A DNA stretch of 64,000 nucleotides. Origin: Metabacillus sp. KUDC1714 (GTDB lineage Bacteria; Bacillota; Bacilli; Bacillales; Bacillaceae). Both the position numbers and the translations under genes were made by a program. The notes under the pieces were generated by a model, which saw only the letters and a list, made by a program, of their open reading frames with translations, made no database searches and was not told the DNA's origin. Of this stretch, positions 46,892 through 55,660 are shown piece by piece. Where the stretch lies: NCBI RefSeq assembly GCF_014217835.1, contig NZ_CP055263.1:1248501-1312500 (forward strand), read 5' to 3'. How positions within the stretch are numbered: position 1 is the first letter of the stretch; each line of letters opens with the position of its first letter.

Positions 46892-48028
46892 TTAATATAA
46901 TGCTACTACTTTCTCAACTAACGGATGATCCAGCGTAAGTCCTGTAATTTCACTAAAAGCAGGTCCAACACCTTTTTCTTGAACCTTCTCCTTAAGTGTT
47001 AAGGATTCCTGATCTTCCTCAGAAACAAATTTTAGCGCAGCAACAATGACATTTACTAAGTGTTCTGGTACTTGATCAAATTCGTTCATGTATTCAAGCG
47101 CAGGGGCAACTAAGCGATCCTTTGCACCCAATTTACGAAGTGGTGCTCTTCCTACTCGTTGTACATCATCGATGATATTTGGATTTGCGAATCTACCGAT
47201 AATTTTTTCGATATATTTCTGGTGTTCGTCTGCCTGAAAGGCATATTTTGCGATAAGTACTTTACCCGTTTCTTCAAGGGTACCCAATACTGCCTGCTTA
47301 ATCTTTTCATCACTAATTGTATCGGCAATCGTTGTGTGTCCGGCCAAATTTCCAAGATAAGCTGTTGCAGCATGTCCTGTATTCACGGTAAATAACTTCC
47401 GCTCAATATAAGCTTGCAGATTTTCTACAAAAAGAGCTTCCTTAATATCAGGCTTTGTCCCTTTTAATTCAGTAGAGTCTATAACCCACTCGTGGAAGGG
47501 TTCAACTAAAACGTCTAAAAGCTTTTCATTATGCTGGTTAGGGACAATCCGATCTACAGCTGAATTCGGGAAGCCTACATGCTCCTGCACCCATGCTGCT
47601 TCATCTGCGGTTAATTTTTCGAGAACATGTTTTTTAAGCTCGCTGCTTCCGCCAACCATATTTTCACAAGCAATAATATTAACAGGCTGACTATTAGCTT
47701 GCATGCGCTTTTTAAGTCCTTCAGCGATAAGAGGTGCAACAAATTTTAAAATATGCGGGCCTACAGCTGTTGTTACTAGATTGGCTGTTGAAATTGCTTG
47801 AATCACAGCTTCTGGAGCTTGCCCACTGTTTATTCCTGATACACCTTTAACTTGAAATGCTTGTTTTTCTTCATTAGCAAGGATGACACGATAGGCCTTT
47901 TCTTTGTTTATTTCATCGATTACTGTTTCATTCACATCAACAAATTCCACTTCATAGCCAGATTGATGTAATAAAAGACCGATAAAGCCTCTCCCGATAT
48001 TTCCAGCGCCAAAATGAGTCGCCTTCAA
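46892..48028 (-). CDS. mtlD: Mannitol-1-phosphate 5-dehydrogenase
   Basis: A 378-residue NAD enzyme that makes fructose-6-P from mannitol-1-P. The Rossmann motif THFGAGNIGRGFIG is at residues 4-17 and the catalytic K-x-N-x-H pattern in ERKLFTVNTGHA near 212. Start ATG 48028 is one base past the mtlF stop. Last gene of mtlA-mtlR-mtlF-mtlD. Confidence 0.97.
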   Translation of the reverse strand: MKATHFGAGNIGRGFIGLLLHQSGYEVEFVDVNETVIDEINKEKAYRVILANEEKQAFQVKGVSGINSGQAPEAVIQAISTANLVTTAVGPHILKFVAPLIAEGLKKRMQANSQPVNIIACENMVGGSSELKKHVLEKLTADEAAWVQEHVGFPNSAVDRIVPNQHNEKLLDVLVEPFHEWVIDSTELKGTKPDIKEALFVENLQAYIERKLFTVNTGHAATAYLGNLAGHTTIADTISDEKIKQAVLGTLEETGKVLIAKYAFQADEHQKYIEKIIGRFANPNIIDDVQRVGRAPLRKLGAKDRLVAPALEYMNEFDQVPEHLVNVIVAALKFVSEEDQESLTLKEKVQEKGVGPAFSEITGLTLDHPLVEKVVALY

Positions 48029-48029
48029 A

Positions 48030-48461
48030 TTAGTTCACCTCGCTTAGAAGCTGAAGAATTTCCTCTTTCGACTTTGCTTGGACTAATTTCTCAACATTTT
48101 CTTCCTCTGAGCAGACAATCGCAATTTTTGAAAGAATATCTAAATGCTCGTTGCCCTTACCAGCAATACCGATTAAGATTTTAACAATATTCCCGCCGCC
48201 AAAATCAACACCTTCTGGAGCTTGGATAACAGAAAGTCCTGATTCTATGACAGCCTCCTTCGCTTCTTCCGTTCCGTGTGGGATTGCTATGAAGTTCCCC
48301 ATGTATGTTGAAGATAACTCTTCTCTTTTTAGCATTTGCTCAATATATTCTTGCTTTACATACCCATTATCAACTAAGATTTGACCAGTTGCTTTAATTG
48401 CTTCTGTTTTGTTTTCAAGGTTTTTATTTAATACAATGTTTGCTTCATTTAAAATACTCAT
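48030..48461 (-). CDS. mtlF: PTS mannitol EIIA component
   Basis: A 143-residue EIIA of the fructose/mannitol family. The phosphorylated histidine is His62 in IAIPHGTEEAKE. It accepts phosphate from HPr and passes it to the EIIB domain of MtlA. Three bases separate it from the mtlR stop. Confidence 0.96.
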   Translation of the reverse strand: MSILNEANIVLNKNLENKTEAIKATGQILVDNGYVKQEYIEQMLKREELSSTYMGNFIAIPHGTEEAKEAVIESGLSVIQAPEGVDFGGGNIVKILIGIAGKGNEHLDILSKIAIVCSEEENVEKLVQAKSKEEILQLLSEVN

Positions 48462-48464
48462 GTT

Positions 48465-50570
48465 TTATTCACTCCTTAAATTTTGGACAAAGTTTGTAAA
48501 ATATTTTTGGCTTATATATTGAATTAAGCTACTTTTAGCAGCTGTTTCAAAGTTATGAACACTCTCTTTTGATTCGATAATGCTTGCACTTATAAAGCTC
48601 ATAATCTCTAATTCGTTAGGATCTGCTTGTTCTGGAGCTAATAATAAAAGGATTCTGTTCACATTGATTATCTCGTTGTCCATCGCTTTTAATGTCATTG
48701 GTGAGTTCAAATCAATTGTATGAAAGCTAGCTCGAGCAACAGCATCACTTCTAGTATGAAACAATGCAAGCTTTGTTCCAGGTATCGCTAATCCGCCAAT
48801 ACGCTCACGATGCAGTAAGGCCATCACAAGCTCTTTCCCGTTATGAACAAGCCCTTTACCTACTAGCATTTCACTTACTTTGTTTAAGATACCTTCTATC
48901 TTTAACGTTTGATCTATCTGAAATGCCTCCATTACCTCTAATAAATCGAGAAGTAATTGAGATTGACCTGTAAAAGATTTGTAAGCCTCATAGCTTACAT
49001 ACATGTCTGCTTTTTCATACTTGTTATCATTCACTTGATTATTTGTGATTGTAACTCCCTTTTGATGAATAAAGTCCTTTATCATGTCTAATTGATCAGG
49101 TGTTAGTATCGGACTAACAAGCAAATAGTCGACTGAAATTTCCTCAATCGGAATCGTAGAAAGGATGATATCATATTTCTTTACATCCATATCCTTTAAC
49201 TCAAATGCAGAGATATTTTTCAGTTCTGCAAGGTCAGGGATTTGGTTTTTTATTTGCGTTGCTAGCATCTTTGATGTACCAATACCACTTGAACAAATAA
49301 TTAATACCTTTAATTTTGCCTTCATTATCCGCTCATTGATCGCAGCTCCAAAGTGGAGAACGAGATAGCCGATTTCTTCATCAGGTACATCATCAAATGG
49401 AAAAGCATTTGCTACTGCTTGTGTGACGATATCAAAAAGCTCACGATAATCTCTTTTGATTTCTACAAGGAGTGGATTTGTAATTTTCATCCCTTGCTTT
49501 ATGCGATAAATCGCAGGTTGTAGATGTGCTAATAACCCTTGAAATAACGATGAGTCTTGCTTTAGATTTTTTCCAGCAATGTGTTCAACCTGTTCGATTA
49601 AACGTTGCACAAGATAAGCAATTTCAACATTTTCATCCTGAATATCGATTTTTCCTTCGAAGCGGAGTTTTGCTCCCCTTAAATGCATAGTAATATAGCC
49701 AATTTCATCTTCTGGAATTGCTAATTGAAAGGTTTCTTCAAGCCTTTGGGCGATTTCTTGTGAAAAATGAAATTCCTTGGAGCTTTTGAGCTGTGAAAGG
49801 TATTCATGTTTTATTGTGATGTTTTCACCACGCTGAATTCGTTCAATAGCTAACGCTAGATGGACAACTAATCCAACGTAAGAGCTATCAGCCAAAGGAT
49901 AAGGTAACTGTGAATTAATTTGATTAATTAAATTCTCAATGATAATAAGCTTTTCCTTTTGAACGAGACCGAGTAATCGTTCTGATATGGAATCAATTTT
50001 ATTCGTCGATTTTTTTTCAATACTGCCTTTTACCATTTTTAAAAAATCAGTCACATCAAATTGGTCAGAGATGAGACTACTTATTGCCCTTCTTTTCGCT
50101 GCCTCAGAACCAATAAGTTCAATCCCGTACCCTCTTCTTCTTATGAGTGTTAAGCCATATTCTTGAACAAATGGTTCCATTTTGTCGAGATCATGACTAA
50201 TTGTTGCTGTTGTTACACCTAATTCATTTGCTAGTGTTAGCAACTTAATTGGCTCCTGATGATCTAACAGGGTGCAAAGAGCAACCATCAATCTCTCATC
50301 TGGGGTATATTCCTTATAATCTTGCTTTTGAATTGCTAGTCTTAATTCATGCAAATTTGCTTTATTTCCAACGATCTTAATCCCAATACCGGCACGCTTG
50401 ATTAATTCTAATTGAAACTCTTTTAGAATCGACTCGATATTTTTCAAATCACGATGGACCGTTCTTTCGCTGACATCGATTTGCTCAGCGAGTTCTTTAA
50501 TTGTCACTTCCTGGTTCGCCTCATCCATTAAAAATTGCAAAATGAGACGTTCTCTCGCCGAAACAATCAT
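48465..50570 (-). CDS. mtlR: Mannitol operon activator MtlR
   Basis: About 701 residues: an N-terminal HTH (ITIKELAEQIDVSERTVHRDL) and second wHTH (LGVTTATISHDLDKM), two PRD domains (about 200-410, with conserved His in GLVVHLALAIERI, YITMHLRGA, GLLAHL, YLVLHFGAA), an EIIB-like domain (VLIICSSGIGTSKMLA) and a C-terminal EIIA-like domain (LALFHTRSDAV). Phosphorylation by PTS proteins sets activity. ATG 50570 is preferred over TTG 50579; the ribosome site is weak. Confidence 0.95.
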   Translation of the reverse strand: MIVSARERLILQFLMDEANQEVTIKELAEQIDVSERTVHRDLKNIESILKEFQLELIKRAGIGIKIVGNKANLHELRLAIQKQDYKEYTPDERLMVALCTLLDHQEPIKLLTLANELGVTTATISHDLDKMEPFVQEYGLTLIRRRGYGIELIGSEAAKRRAISSLISDQFDVTDFLKMVKGSIEKKSTNKIDSISERLLGLVQKEKLIIIENLINQINSQLPYPLADSSYVGLVVHLALAIERIQRGENITIKHEYLSQLKSSKEFHFSQEIAQRLEETFQLAIPEDEIGYITMHLRGAKLRFEGKIDIQDENVEIAYLVQRLIEQVEHIAGKNLKQDSSLFQGLLAHLQPAIYRIKQGMKITNPLLVEIKRDYRELFDIVTQAVANAFPFDDVPDEEIGYLVLHFGAAINERIMKAKLKVLIICSSGIGTSKMLATQIKNQIPDLAELKNISAFELKDMDVKKYDIILSTIPIEEISVDYLLVSPILTPDQLDMIKDFIHQKGVTITNNQVNDNKYEKADMYVSYEAYKSFTGQSQLLLDLLEVMEAFQIDQTLKIEGILNKVSEMLVGKGLVHNGKELVMALLHRERIGGLAIPGTKLALFHTRSDAVARASFHTIDLNSPMTLKAMDNEIINVNRILLLLAPEQADPNELEIMSFISASIIESKESVHNFETAAKSSLIQYISQKYFTNFVQNLRSE

Positions 50571-50696
50571 TGCTATCAACTCGTTTCAAAGTGAGTTATT
50601 GACATAGTTTAATTATAAATGTGAATGATTGGTTGTTTCAAAGGAATGTAAAGTTGATTTTTTCAGATGGGTTGCTGACATTTTTTAATTGTTTGT

Positions 50697-50711
50697 GGTG
50701 CCTGTCACCAC
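50697..50711. repeat. REP-like palindrome between mtlA and mtlR
   Basis: GGTGCCTGTCACC, a short palindrome of the same style as those at 4673 and 21313, directly followed by the 0A-box sequence at 50717. Confidence 0.45.
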
Positions 50712-50716
50712 CCGAA

Positions 50717-50728
50717 TTTTGTCGAATA
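50717..50728. promoter_or_regulatory. 0A-box sequence upstream of mtlR
   Basis: TTTTGTCGAATA, 147 bp before mtlR and downstream of mtlA. A mispaired hairpin with T5 at 50741-50787 probably ends mtlA transcription just before it, so mtlR may have its own promoter here. Confidence 0.4.
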
Positions 50729-50794
50729 ACAAACCTCACACTAAAAAGGAGGACGCATCTACACAAAGTAGCAGCATCCCCCTTCTTCAATTCG

Positions 50795-52225
50795 TTATTT
50801 TAATTCGTTTATGATCTCTTCATATCTTGGACTGTTAAGGAAGTTATCAACTGAAACATGATGTGCATTAGGCAGTTTCGCTTTTGCACGATCAGTTAAG
50901 TCCTTATGTGTGATCACGATATCAGCATCATTTGGGATGTTATTAATAGAAGTATTTGTCACCTCTACATCTTTTATGTCTGCCTTTTGGACTTTATTGC
51001 GTAGGATAGAAGCACCCATCGCACTAGAACCCATACCCGCATCACATGCGAAAATAATTTTATTAACATTGTTAAAATCAAATTCTTCAGCAGTTTTTAC
51101 AGGTTCTGCTGTTGTTAATGTTTCACTTACTGAGCTCTTTTTACCTTTTAATGCTTCCATTTTTGCTGTTGCATCTGTTAAATCTTCTTCTTTTTGCTTG
51201 CTAGCTTTTAAGATTAATGAAGCAACTGCAAATGATACAGCTGTAGCCACAATTACACCTAGTAGTACACCAGTATAGTTACCTCTTGGTGTCATAGCAA
51301 GTAAAGCAATAATACTTCCTGGTGAAGGACTTGCAACTAAGCCTGCATTAAAGATTGAGAACGTGAAGACCCCACTAATTCCACCAGCAATCGCTGCAAG
51401 GATTAACATTGGTTTCATAAGAATATACGGGAAGTAGATCTCATGAATACCACCTAAGAAGTGGATAATAACTGCTCCAGGAGCTGTTTGTTTTGCAGAG
51501 CCTCTTCCAAAGAACATGTAAGCTAATAAAATCCCTAACCCAGGACCAGGGTTTGATTCTAGTAAGAAAAGAATTGACTTGCCAGCTTTTGAAGCTTGCT
51601 CTATTCCAATCGGACTTAAAATACCGTGGTTAATGGCATTGTTTAGGAATAGTACCTTTGCTGGTTCGATGAAAATACTTGCAAGTGGTAATAAACCTGC
51701 ATCAAAAATTGCTTGAACCGCACCAGCTAGTACTTTATTTATTCCTTCTACAACAGGGCCGATCCCCATTAGTGCTGCTAATGTTAACAAAGCACCTAAA
51801 ATACCAGCTGAAAAGTTATTCACTAGCATTTCAAAACCTGATCTAACTTTATCCTTTAATAAGCCATCAAGCTTTTTGATTAAATATCCACCAAGTGGAC
51901 CCATAATCATTGCACCCAAGAACATTGGGATTTCTGCGCCAACGATTACCCCCATTGTTGCAGTCGCACCAACGACACCACCACGAACATCATAAATCAT
52001 CTTACCACCTGTGTATCCAATTAAGAGTGGCAACAGATACGTAATCATTGGACCTACTAATGTTGCGAGTTGTTCATTTGGCGTCCATCCTGTAGGAATG
52101 AATAATGCAGTAATAATTCCCCATGCGATAAATGCTCCTATATTTGGCATAATCATGCCGCTTAAATAACTTCCGAAACGTTGAATCTTAACGCGGAAGT
52201 CACCTTTATTTTGGTTTGTTTCCAT
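50795..52225 (-). CDS. mtlA: PTS mannitol EIICB component
   Basis: A 476-residue mannitol permease: EIIC membrane domain (about 1-340, FGSYLSGMIMPNIGAFIAWG at the start and GGIHEIYFPYILMKP near 265) and EIIB domain with phosphocysteine in IIFACDAGMGSSAMGA near 397. EIIA is supplied separately by MtlF. ATG 52225 follows GGGGTG; an in-frame GTG lies inside that site. The order mtlA-mtlR-mtlF-mtlD is that reported for Geobacillus stearothermophilus, unlike B. subtilis. Confidence 0.97.
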   Translation of the reverse strand: METNQNKGDFRVKIQRFGSYLSGMIMPNIGAFIAWGIITALFIPTGWTPNEQLATLVGPMITYLLPLLIGYTGGKMIYDVRGGVVGATATMGVIVGAEIPMFLGAMIMGPLGGYLIKKLDGLLKDKVRSGFEMLVNNFSAGILGALLTLAALMGIGPVVEGINKVLAGAVQAIFDAGLLPLASIFIEPAKVLFLNNAINHGILSPIGIEQASKAGKSILFLLESNPGPGLGILLAYMFFGRGSAKQTAPGAVIIHFLGGIHEIYFPYILMKPMLILAAIAGGISGVFTFSIFNAGLVASPSPGSIIALLAMTPRGNYTGVLLGVIVATAVSFAVASLILKASKQKEEDLTDATAKMEALKGKKSSVSETLTTAEPVKTAEEFDFNNVNKIIFACDAGMGSSAMGASILRNKVQKADIKDVEVTNTSINNIPNDADIVITHKDLTDRAKAKLPNAHHVSVDNFLNSPRYEEIINELK

Positions 52226-52258
52226 GTAAGTCACCCCTTTTGATATCTTGACTTAATA

Positions 52259-52312
52259 ATAAAGCGATTACAGTCTTTAAACAATTTAAACTAAATACGA
52301 TTTTGTCGAATA
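52259..52312. promoter_or_regulatory. mtlA upstream region: 0A box and weak cre
   Basis: TTTTGTCGAATA (52301-52312) matches the Spo0A box 76 bp before mtlA. ATAAAGCGATTACA (52259-52272) matches cre at 12 of 14 positions. On the minus strand the 0A box lies between possible TTGTCA and TCGTAT promoter hexamers. Confidence 0.4.
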
Positions 52313-52420
52313 GGATGTTGACAAGATTAATTTTGGAAAGAAGTAGGTATTTTATGCGCTTTTTTACTTTGTACACAGGGAAACGAACTCTATTTTCTTA
52401 TGAATTACACACGAGATGGT

Positions 52421-52519
52421 GATAATTTTGCAGATTCTAGTATTAATTTTGCAGATTCAGATCATAATTTTGCAACTTTTACTATAAATTTTGCAAATTT
52501 GGTTCATAATTTTGCAAAT
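52421..52519. repeat. Array of five exact 21-bp-period units centred on TTGCAR (locus B)
   Basis: TTGCAG/TTGCAA begins at 52428, 52449, 52470, 52491 and 52512, each exactly 21 bp apart, unit about ATAATTTTGCAAATTnnGnTC. As at 15651 it lies just past a terminator (of the DHA2 gene) and before the next promoter region (mtlA). Minus-strand in-frame reading gives LQNY heptads but is broken by stop codons, so it is not coding. Confidence 0.88.
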
Positions 52520-52534
52520 ACTCAATTTCACCAT

Positions 52535-52571
52535 AAAAAAAGAGTTAAAGCTCAATAAAAGCTCTAACTCT
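52535..52571 (-). terminator. Terminator of the DHA2 exporter gene
   Basis: Stem AGAGTT-AGCT / AGCT-AACTCT with small mismatches, followed by T7 on the minus strand. Array B starts about 16 bp further on. Confidence 0.85.
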
Positions 52572-52585
52572 AAGAAAAACATCTA

Positions 52586-54037
52586 TTAATGCTCAACTCG
52601 CACGCGTTTAATAAAAAATGCAATTATCAATGCAATCCCTGCAGCAATTAACGCAAATATAAAGCCATCCTGAATTCCTGCTGTTAGGGAAGCTGGGATG
52701 TTGATTGGATCAGCAGGATCTTCTACCGTACCTAAATAATCTTGTTGACCAGCAGACATGATACTTACAGCAACAGCGGTACCTATTGCACCCGCTACCT
52801 GTTGCAGGGTATTCATTATCGCTGTTCCATCTGGATAATACTGCTTTGGCAATTCATTAAGACCATTTGTTTGTGCAGGCATCATCACCATCGCAATACC
52901 GATCATTAAAAAGATATGCAATGTAACAATTAATGTAATCGTTGATGCAGTTGTAACTCCTGATAAAAACCAAAGCACTACGGCCACAATTACTAAACCT
53001 GGAATGACAAGCCACTTCGGTCCGTATTTATCAAACAACCTACCCATAACTGGTGATAAAAGCCCATTTATAACCCCACCCGGTAAAAGTATAAGCCCTG
53101 CGACAAACGCAGATAACACCATTCCACCTTGTAAATAGAGTGGCAGTAGTAACATTGAGGAAAGAATGACCATCATACAAATAAACACGAGCACTACGCC
53201 TATCGTAAACATCGGATAGCGAAAGGCTCTTAAGTTAATCATTGGCTGCTCCATTTTTAATTGACGTAAACAAAAAAGAACAAGAGAGACAATTCCTACA
53301 AGGATGAAAATAATCACTTTAGGACTGCTCCAGCCTTCTGGTCCTTCACCAGCACTACTAAAGCCAAACACCACTCCTCCGAAGCCTAATGTTGATAGGA
53401 CAACAGAGAGTATATCAATTTTTGGTTTGGTTACTTCTGAGACGTTTTCCATATAAAAAACACCCGCTAACAAACCAATCACTAAAAACGGAAGTGACAT
53501 CCAAAAAATCCAATGCCATGAAAGGTTTTCAAGAACCAATCCAGAAAAAGTCGGTCCCACAGCTGGTGCAAACATAATAACCAAACCGATCATTCCCATT
53601 GCTCCTCCACGTTTTTCTGGAGGGAAAATCAGTAAAATCGTGTTAAACATTAAAGGTAAAAGCAATGCAGTTCCCATCGCTTGAAACACACGGGCAACCA
53701 TTAAAATTTCAAAACTAGGTGCCATAGCGGCAATCAACGTTCCAATAATTGATAAACATAACGACGTAATAAACAGCTGTCTCGTTGTAAACCATTGAAG
53801 CAAAAGCCCTGAAATCGGAACTAAAATACCTAATGTTAATAAATATCCAGTCGTTAACCATTGAACAGTTGCAGCATTCGTATTAAAAACCTGGATTAAT
53901 TCACTCAATGCTATATTCAACGCTGTTTCACTGAATAACCCAATAAAACCACTAATAAGAAAAGCAACCAAAATCGGAACTACCTTATACTCTTTATCAG
54001 CACTTTGTGGAGCTGATACACTTGCAGTTGCATTCAA
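52586..54037 (-). CDS. DHA2-family MFS drug exporter
   Basis: A 483-residue transporter with about 14 hydrophobic segments. Motif A-like FTTRQLF follows TM2, motif C of antiporters is seen in GLVIMFAPAVGPTFSGLVL near 150, and VLENLSWHWIFWMSLPF is characteristic of the DHA2/EmrB-LmrB group. Start TTG 54037 follows GAGGAG by eight bases; the longer TTG frame overlaps that site. Single gene; substrate unknown, likely lipophilic drugs. Confidence 0.9.
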   Translation of the reverse strand: MNATASVSAPQSADKEYKVVPILVAFLISGFIGLFSETALNIALSELIQVFNTNAATVQWLTTGYLLTLGILVPISGLLLQWFTTRQLFITSLCLSIIGTLIAAMAPSFEILMVARVFQAMGTALLLPLMFNTILLIFPPEKRGGAMGMIGLVIMFAPAVGPTFSGLVLENLSWHWIFWMSLPFLVIGLLAGVFYMENVSEVTKPKIDILSVVLSTLGFGGVVFGFSSAGEGPEGWSSPKVIIFILVGIVSLVLFCLRQLKMEQPMINLRAFRYPMFTIGVVLVFICMMVILSSMLLLPLYLQGGMVLSAFVAGLILLPGGVINGLLSPVMGRLFDKYGPKWLVIPGLVIVAVVLWFLSGVTTASTITLIVTLHIFLMIGIAMVMMPAQTNGLNELPKQYYPDGTAIMNTLQQVAGAIGTAVAVSIMSAGQQDYLGTVEDPADPINIPASLTAGIQDGFIFALIAAGIALIIAFFIKRVRVEH

Positions 54038-54598
54038 AATAAATTCTCCTCTCAAACTAGTTATTTTTGATCTTTACAAAATCAGTCTATATTGTAAAAT
54101 ATTGTTTTTTTATTCAACCGGTAAATTATAGTTTACTCTTTCTTTTGCTGTCAATTAAGAAGCATTTTAAAGCACAAAAAGAGAAGTGAAAAATCACTTC
54201 TCTTTTTGGAGGAAATGCATGTTATTTAGTTATAGAGTAAATATCTGTAATTATACGTTTTATAGACTCCCTGCATAAAGTGGGGAGATGAGGTAATATT
54301 CTTTATTCTAGACTGTTTTGTTAGATCACTTTTGATTCAACTTTTTTAAATTAGTAAATAAGGTTTATAGATTAAAACCTTTATACTTTCTAAACAAAAA
54401 TATAGCAGAAAAACCATTCATTTTCAAGAAAAATGCTATCAATAATAGTTGCAGGTTTCGGTAACACTTTACCTTCTATTTTATTAAAATAAAATAAATC
54501 TATATTAACGAGCATTTTAACCTCCTTCCATAAGCTATATGCGATGCCATTCATTGTTTTCATCTTTATAAATTTAGCTATCTCACTTGAACATGTAG
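54038..54598. other. Gene-free stretch with a perfect hairpin
   Basis: An exact inverted repeat AAAAAGAGAAGTGA / TCACTTCTCTTTTT (54176-54207) could terminate in either direction, but no gene ends near it. GGAGG directly after it precedes an ATG opening only 19 codons. Nothing else recognised. Confidence 0.5.
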
Positions 54599-55504
54599 TT
54601 AGTTTTTCTCTGTTAGTGATCCTTTTTTTGAAACGGTAGCATTTTTGCCTAATATAACAGAAAAGACAACAATCACTGCTATTACAGAAGTGAAAAATGT
54701 GATGGATTCATCGAGGAAAACTGTTGCAAATAGTATCATCAAAAATGGTTGTAAGTATTGAATCTGACTAACTCTTGCTATTCCGCCCATAGCCATTCCG
54801 CTATACCAAGCAACATATGCTAGAAATTGACTAACAACTGCGAGATAAATAAAACTGACCCAAGCTTGTATTGGAGCATGGAGCATTTCAGTTGTAAGGT
54901 TTAGTCCAACTGGGATAATGAAAAATGGGGCACCGATCATAATCGCCCAAGCAATTACTTGCCAACTCCCTAATTCTTTCGCTAATTTCCCACCTTCTGC
55001 GTAACTAAGTCCAAGGATAATCACTGCTGCTAATAAAGCTAAATCGGCAAATTGTAATTGACCTAACCCTAGATGAAGTGCATACACAATAACTGCTAAA
55101 GAGCCGATTATACTAGAAATCCAGAATTTTAGAGAAGGGACTTCACCAGCTCTAAACATTGCAAATCCGGCTGTGGCTAATGGTAACAGAGCTAATTCCA
55201 CTGCTCCATGAGAAACAGGCAAGGATTCCATTGCACTAGAAGTGAGGAGAGGAAATCCTAAAACTGCACCAAAAGCAACAATAAGTAGACTTTTGAATTG
55301 GCGAAGAGAAGGGAGCTTTTCTTTACGAACAATGAATACACCAGCAACTAAAATTGCGGCAACAACTGTTCTTCCTAAACCGACGACCATGGTCCCAAAA
55401 TACTCTACTGCAATACTTGTAGAAGGGAGCGTTAAGCTAAAACAAATAACACCTACTAATCCTAACAATAACCCAAATTTCTCTCTGGTTTCACTCTGCA
55501 TCAT
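54599..55504 (-). CDS. EamA/DMT-family transporter
   Basis: A 301-residue membrane protein with ten hydrophobic segments in two EamA repeats (FGLLLGLVGVICFSLTLP...; LALLAAVIILGLSYAEGGKLAKELGSWQVIAW). Probably exports a metabolite or amino acid. The divergent MocR gene 156 bp away and shared CTGTAC sites suggest it is that regulator's target, a common arrangement for DMT exporters. Confidence 0.9.
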   Translation of the reverse strand: MMQSETREKFGLLLGLVGVICFSLTLPSTSIAVEYFGTMVVGLGRTVVAAILVAGVFIVRKEKLPSLRQFKSLLIVAFGAVLGFPLLTSSAMESLPVSHGAVELALLPLATAGFAMFRAGEVPSLKFWISSIIGSLAVIVYALHLGLGQLQFADLALLAAVIILGLSYAEGGKLAKELGSWQVIAWAIMIGAPFFIIPVGLNLTTEMLHAPIQAWVSFIYLAVVSQFLAYVAWYSGMAMGGIARVSQIQYLQPFLMILFATVFLDESITFFTSVIAVIVVFSVILGKNATVSKKGSLTEKN

Positions 55505-55535
55505 ATCCTACCTACCTTTTTACTTCGTATTATAT

Positions 55536-55642
55536 CTGTACCATTTTCTGCTTTTCTTAAAAAACAGTTCTGATATAATTAACATATTAATAGGTACACA
55601 CAATAAAAATAAACCATTTTTTATCCATCTGTACTGGTACAG
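55536..55642. promoter_or_regulatory. MocR-type operator sites between eamA and mocR genes
   Basis: CTGTACTGGTACAG (55629-55642) has perfect six-base arms. CTGTACC (55536-55542) and the inverse GGTACA (55593-55598) lie further up. A TATAAT at 55574-55579 fits a promoter for the plus-strand gene. Confidence 0.6.
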
Positions 55643-55660
55643 TTGAAGGAGGATAAATGT

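Noticed and set aside
52421..52519. Array B as an att site or integration hot spot
   Set aside because: No integrase, no tRNA and no flanking direct repeats are nearby.
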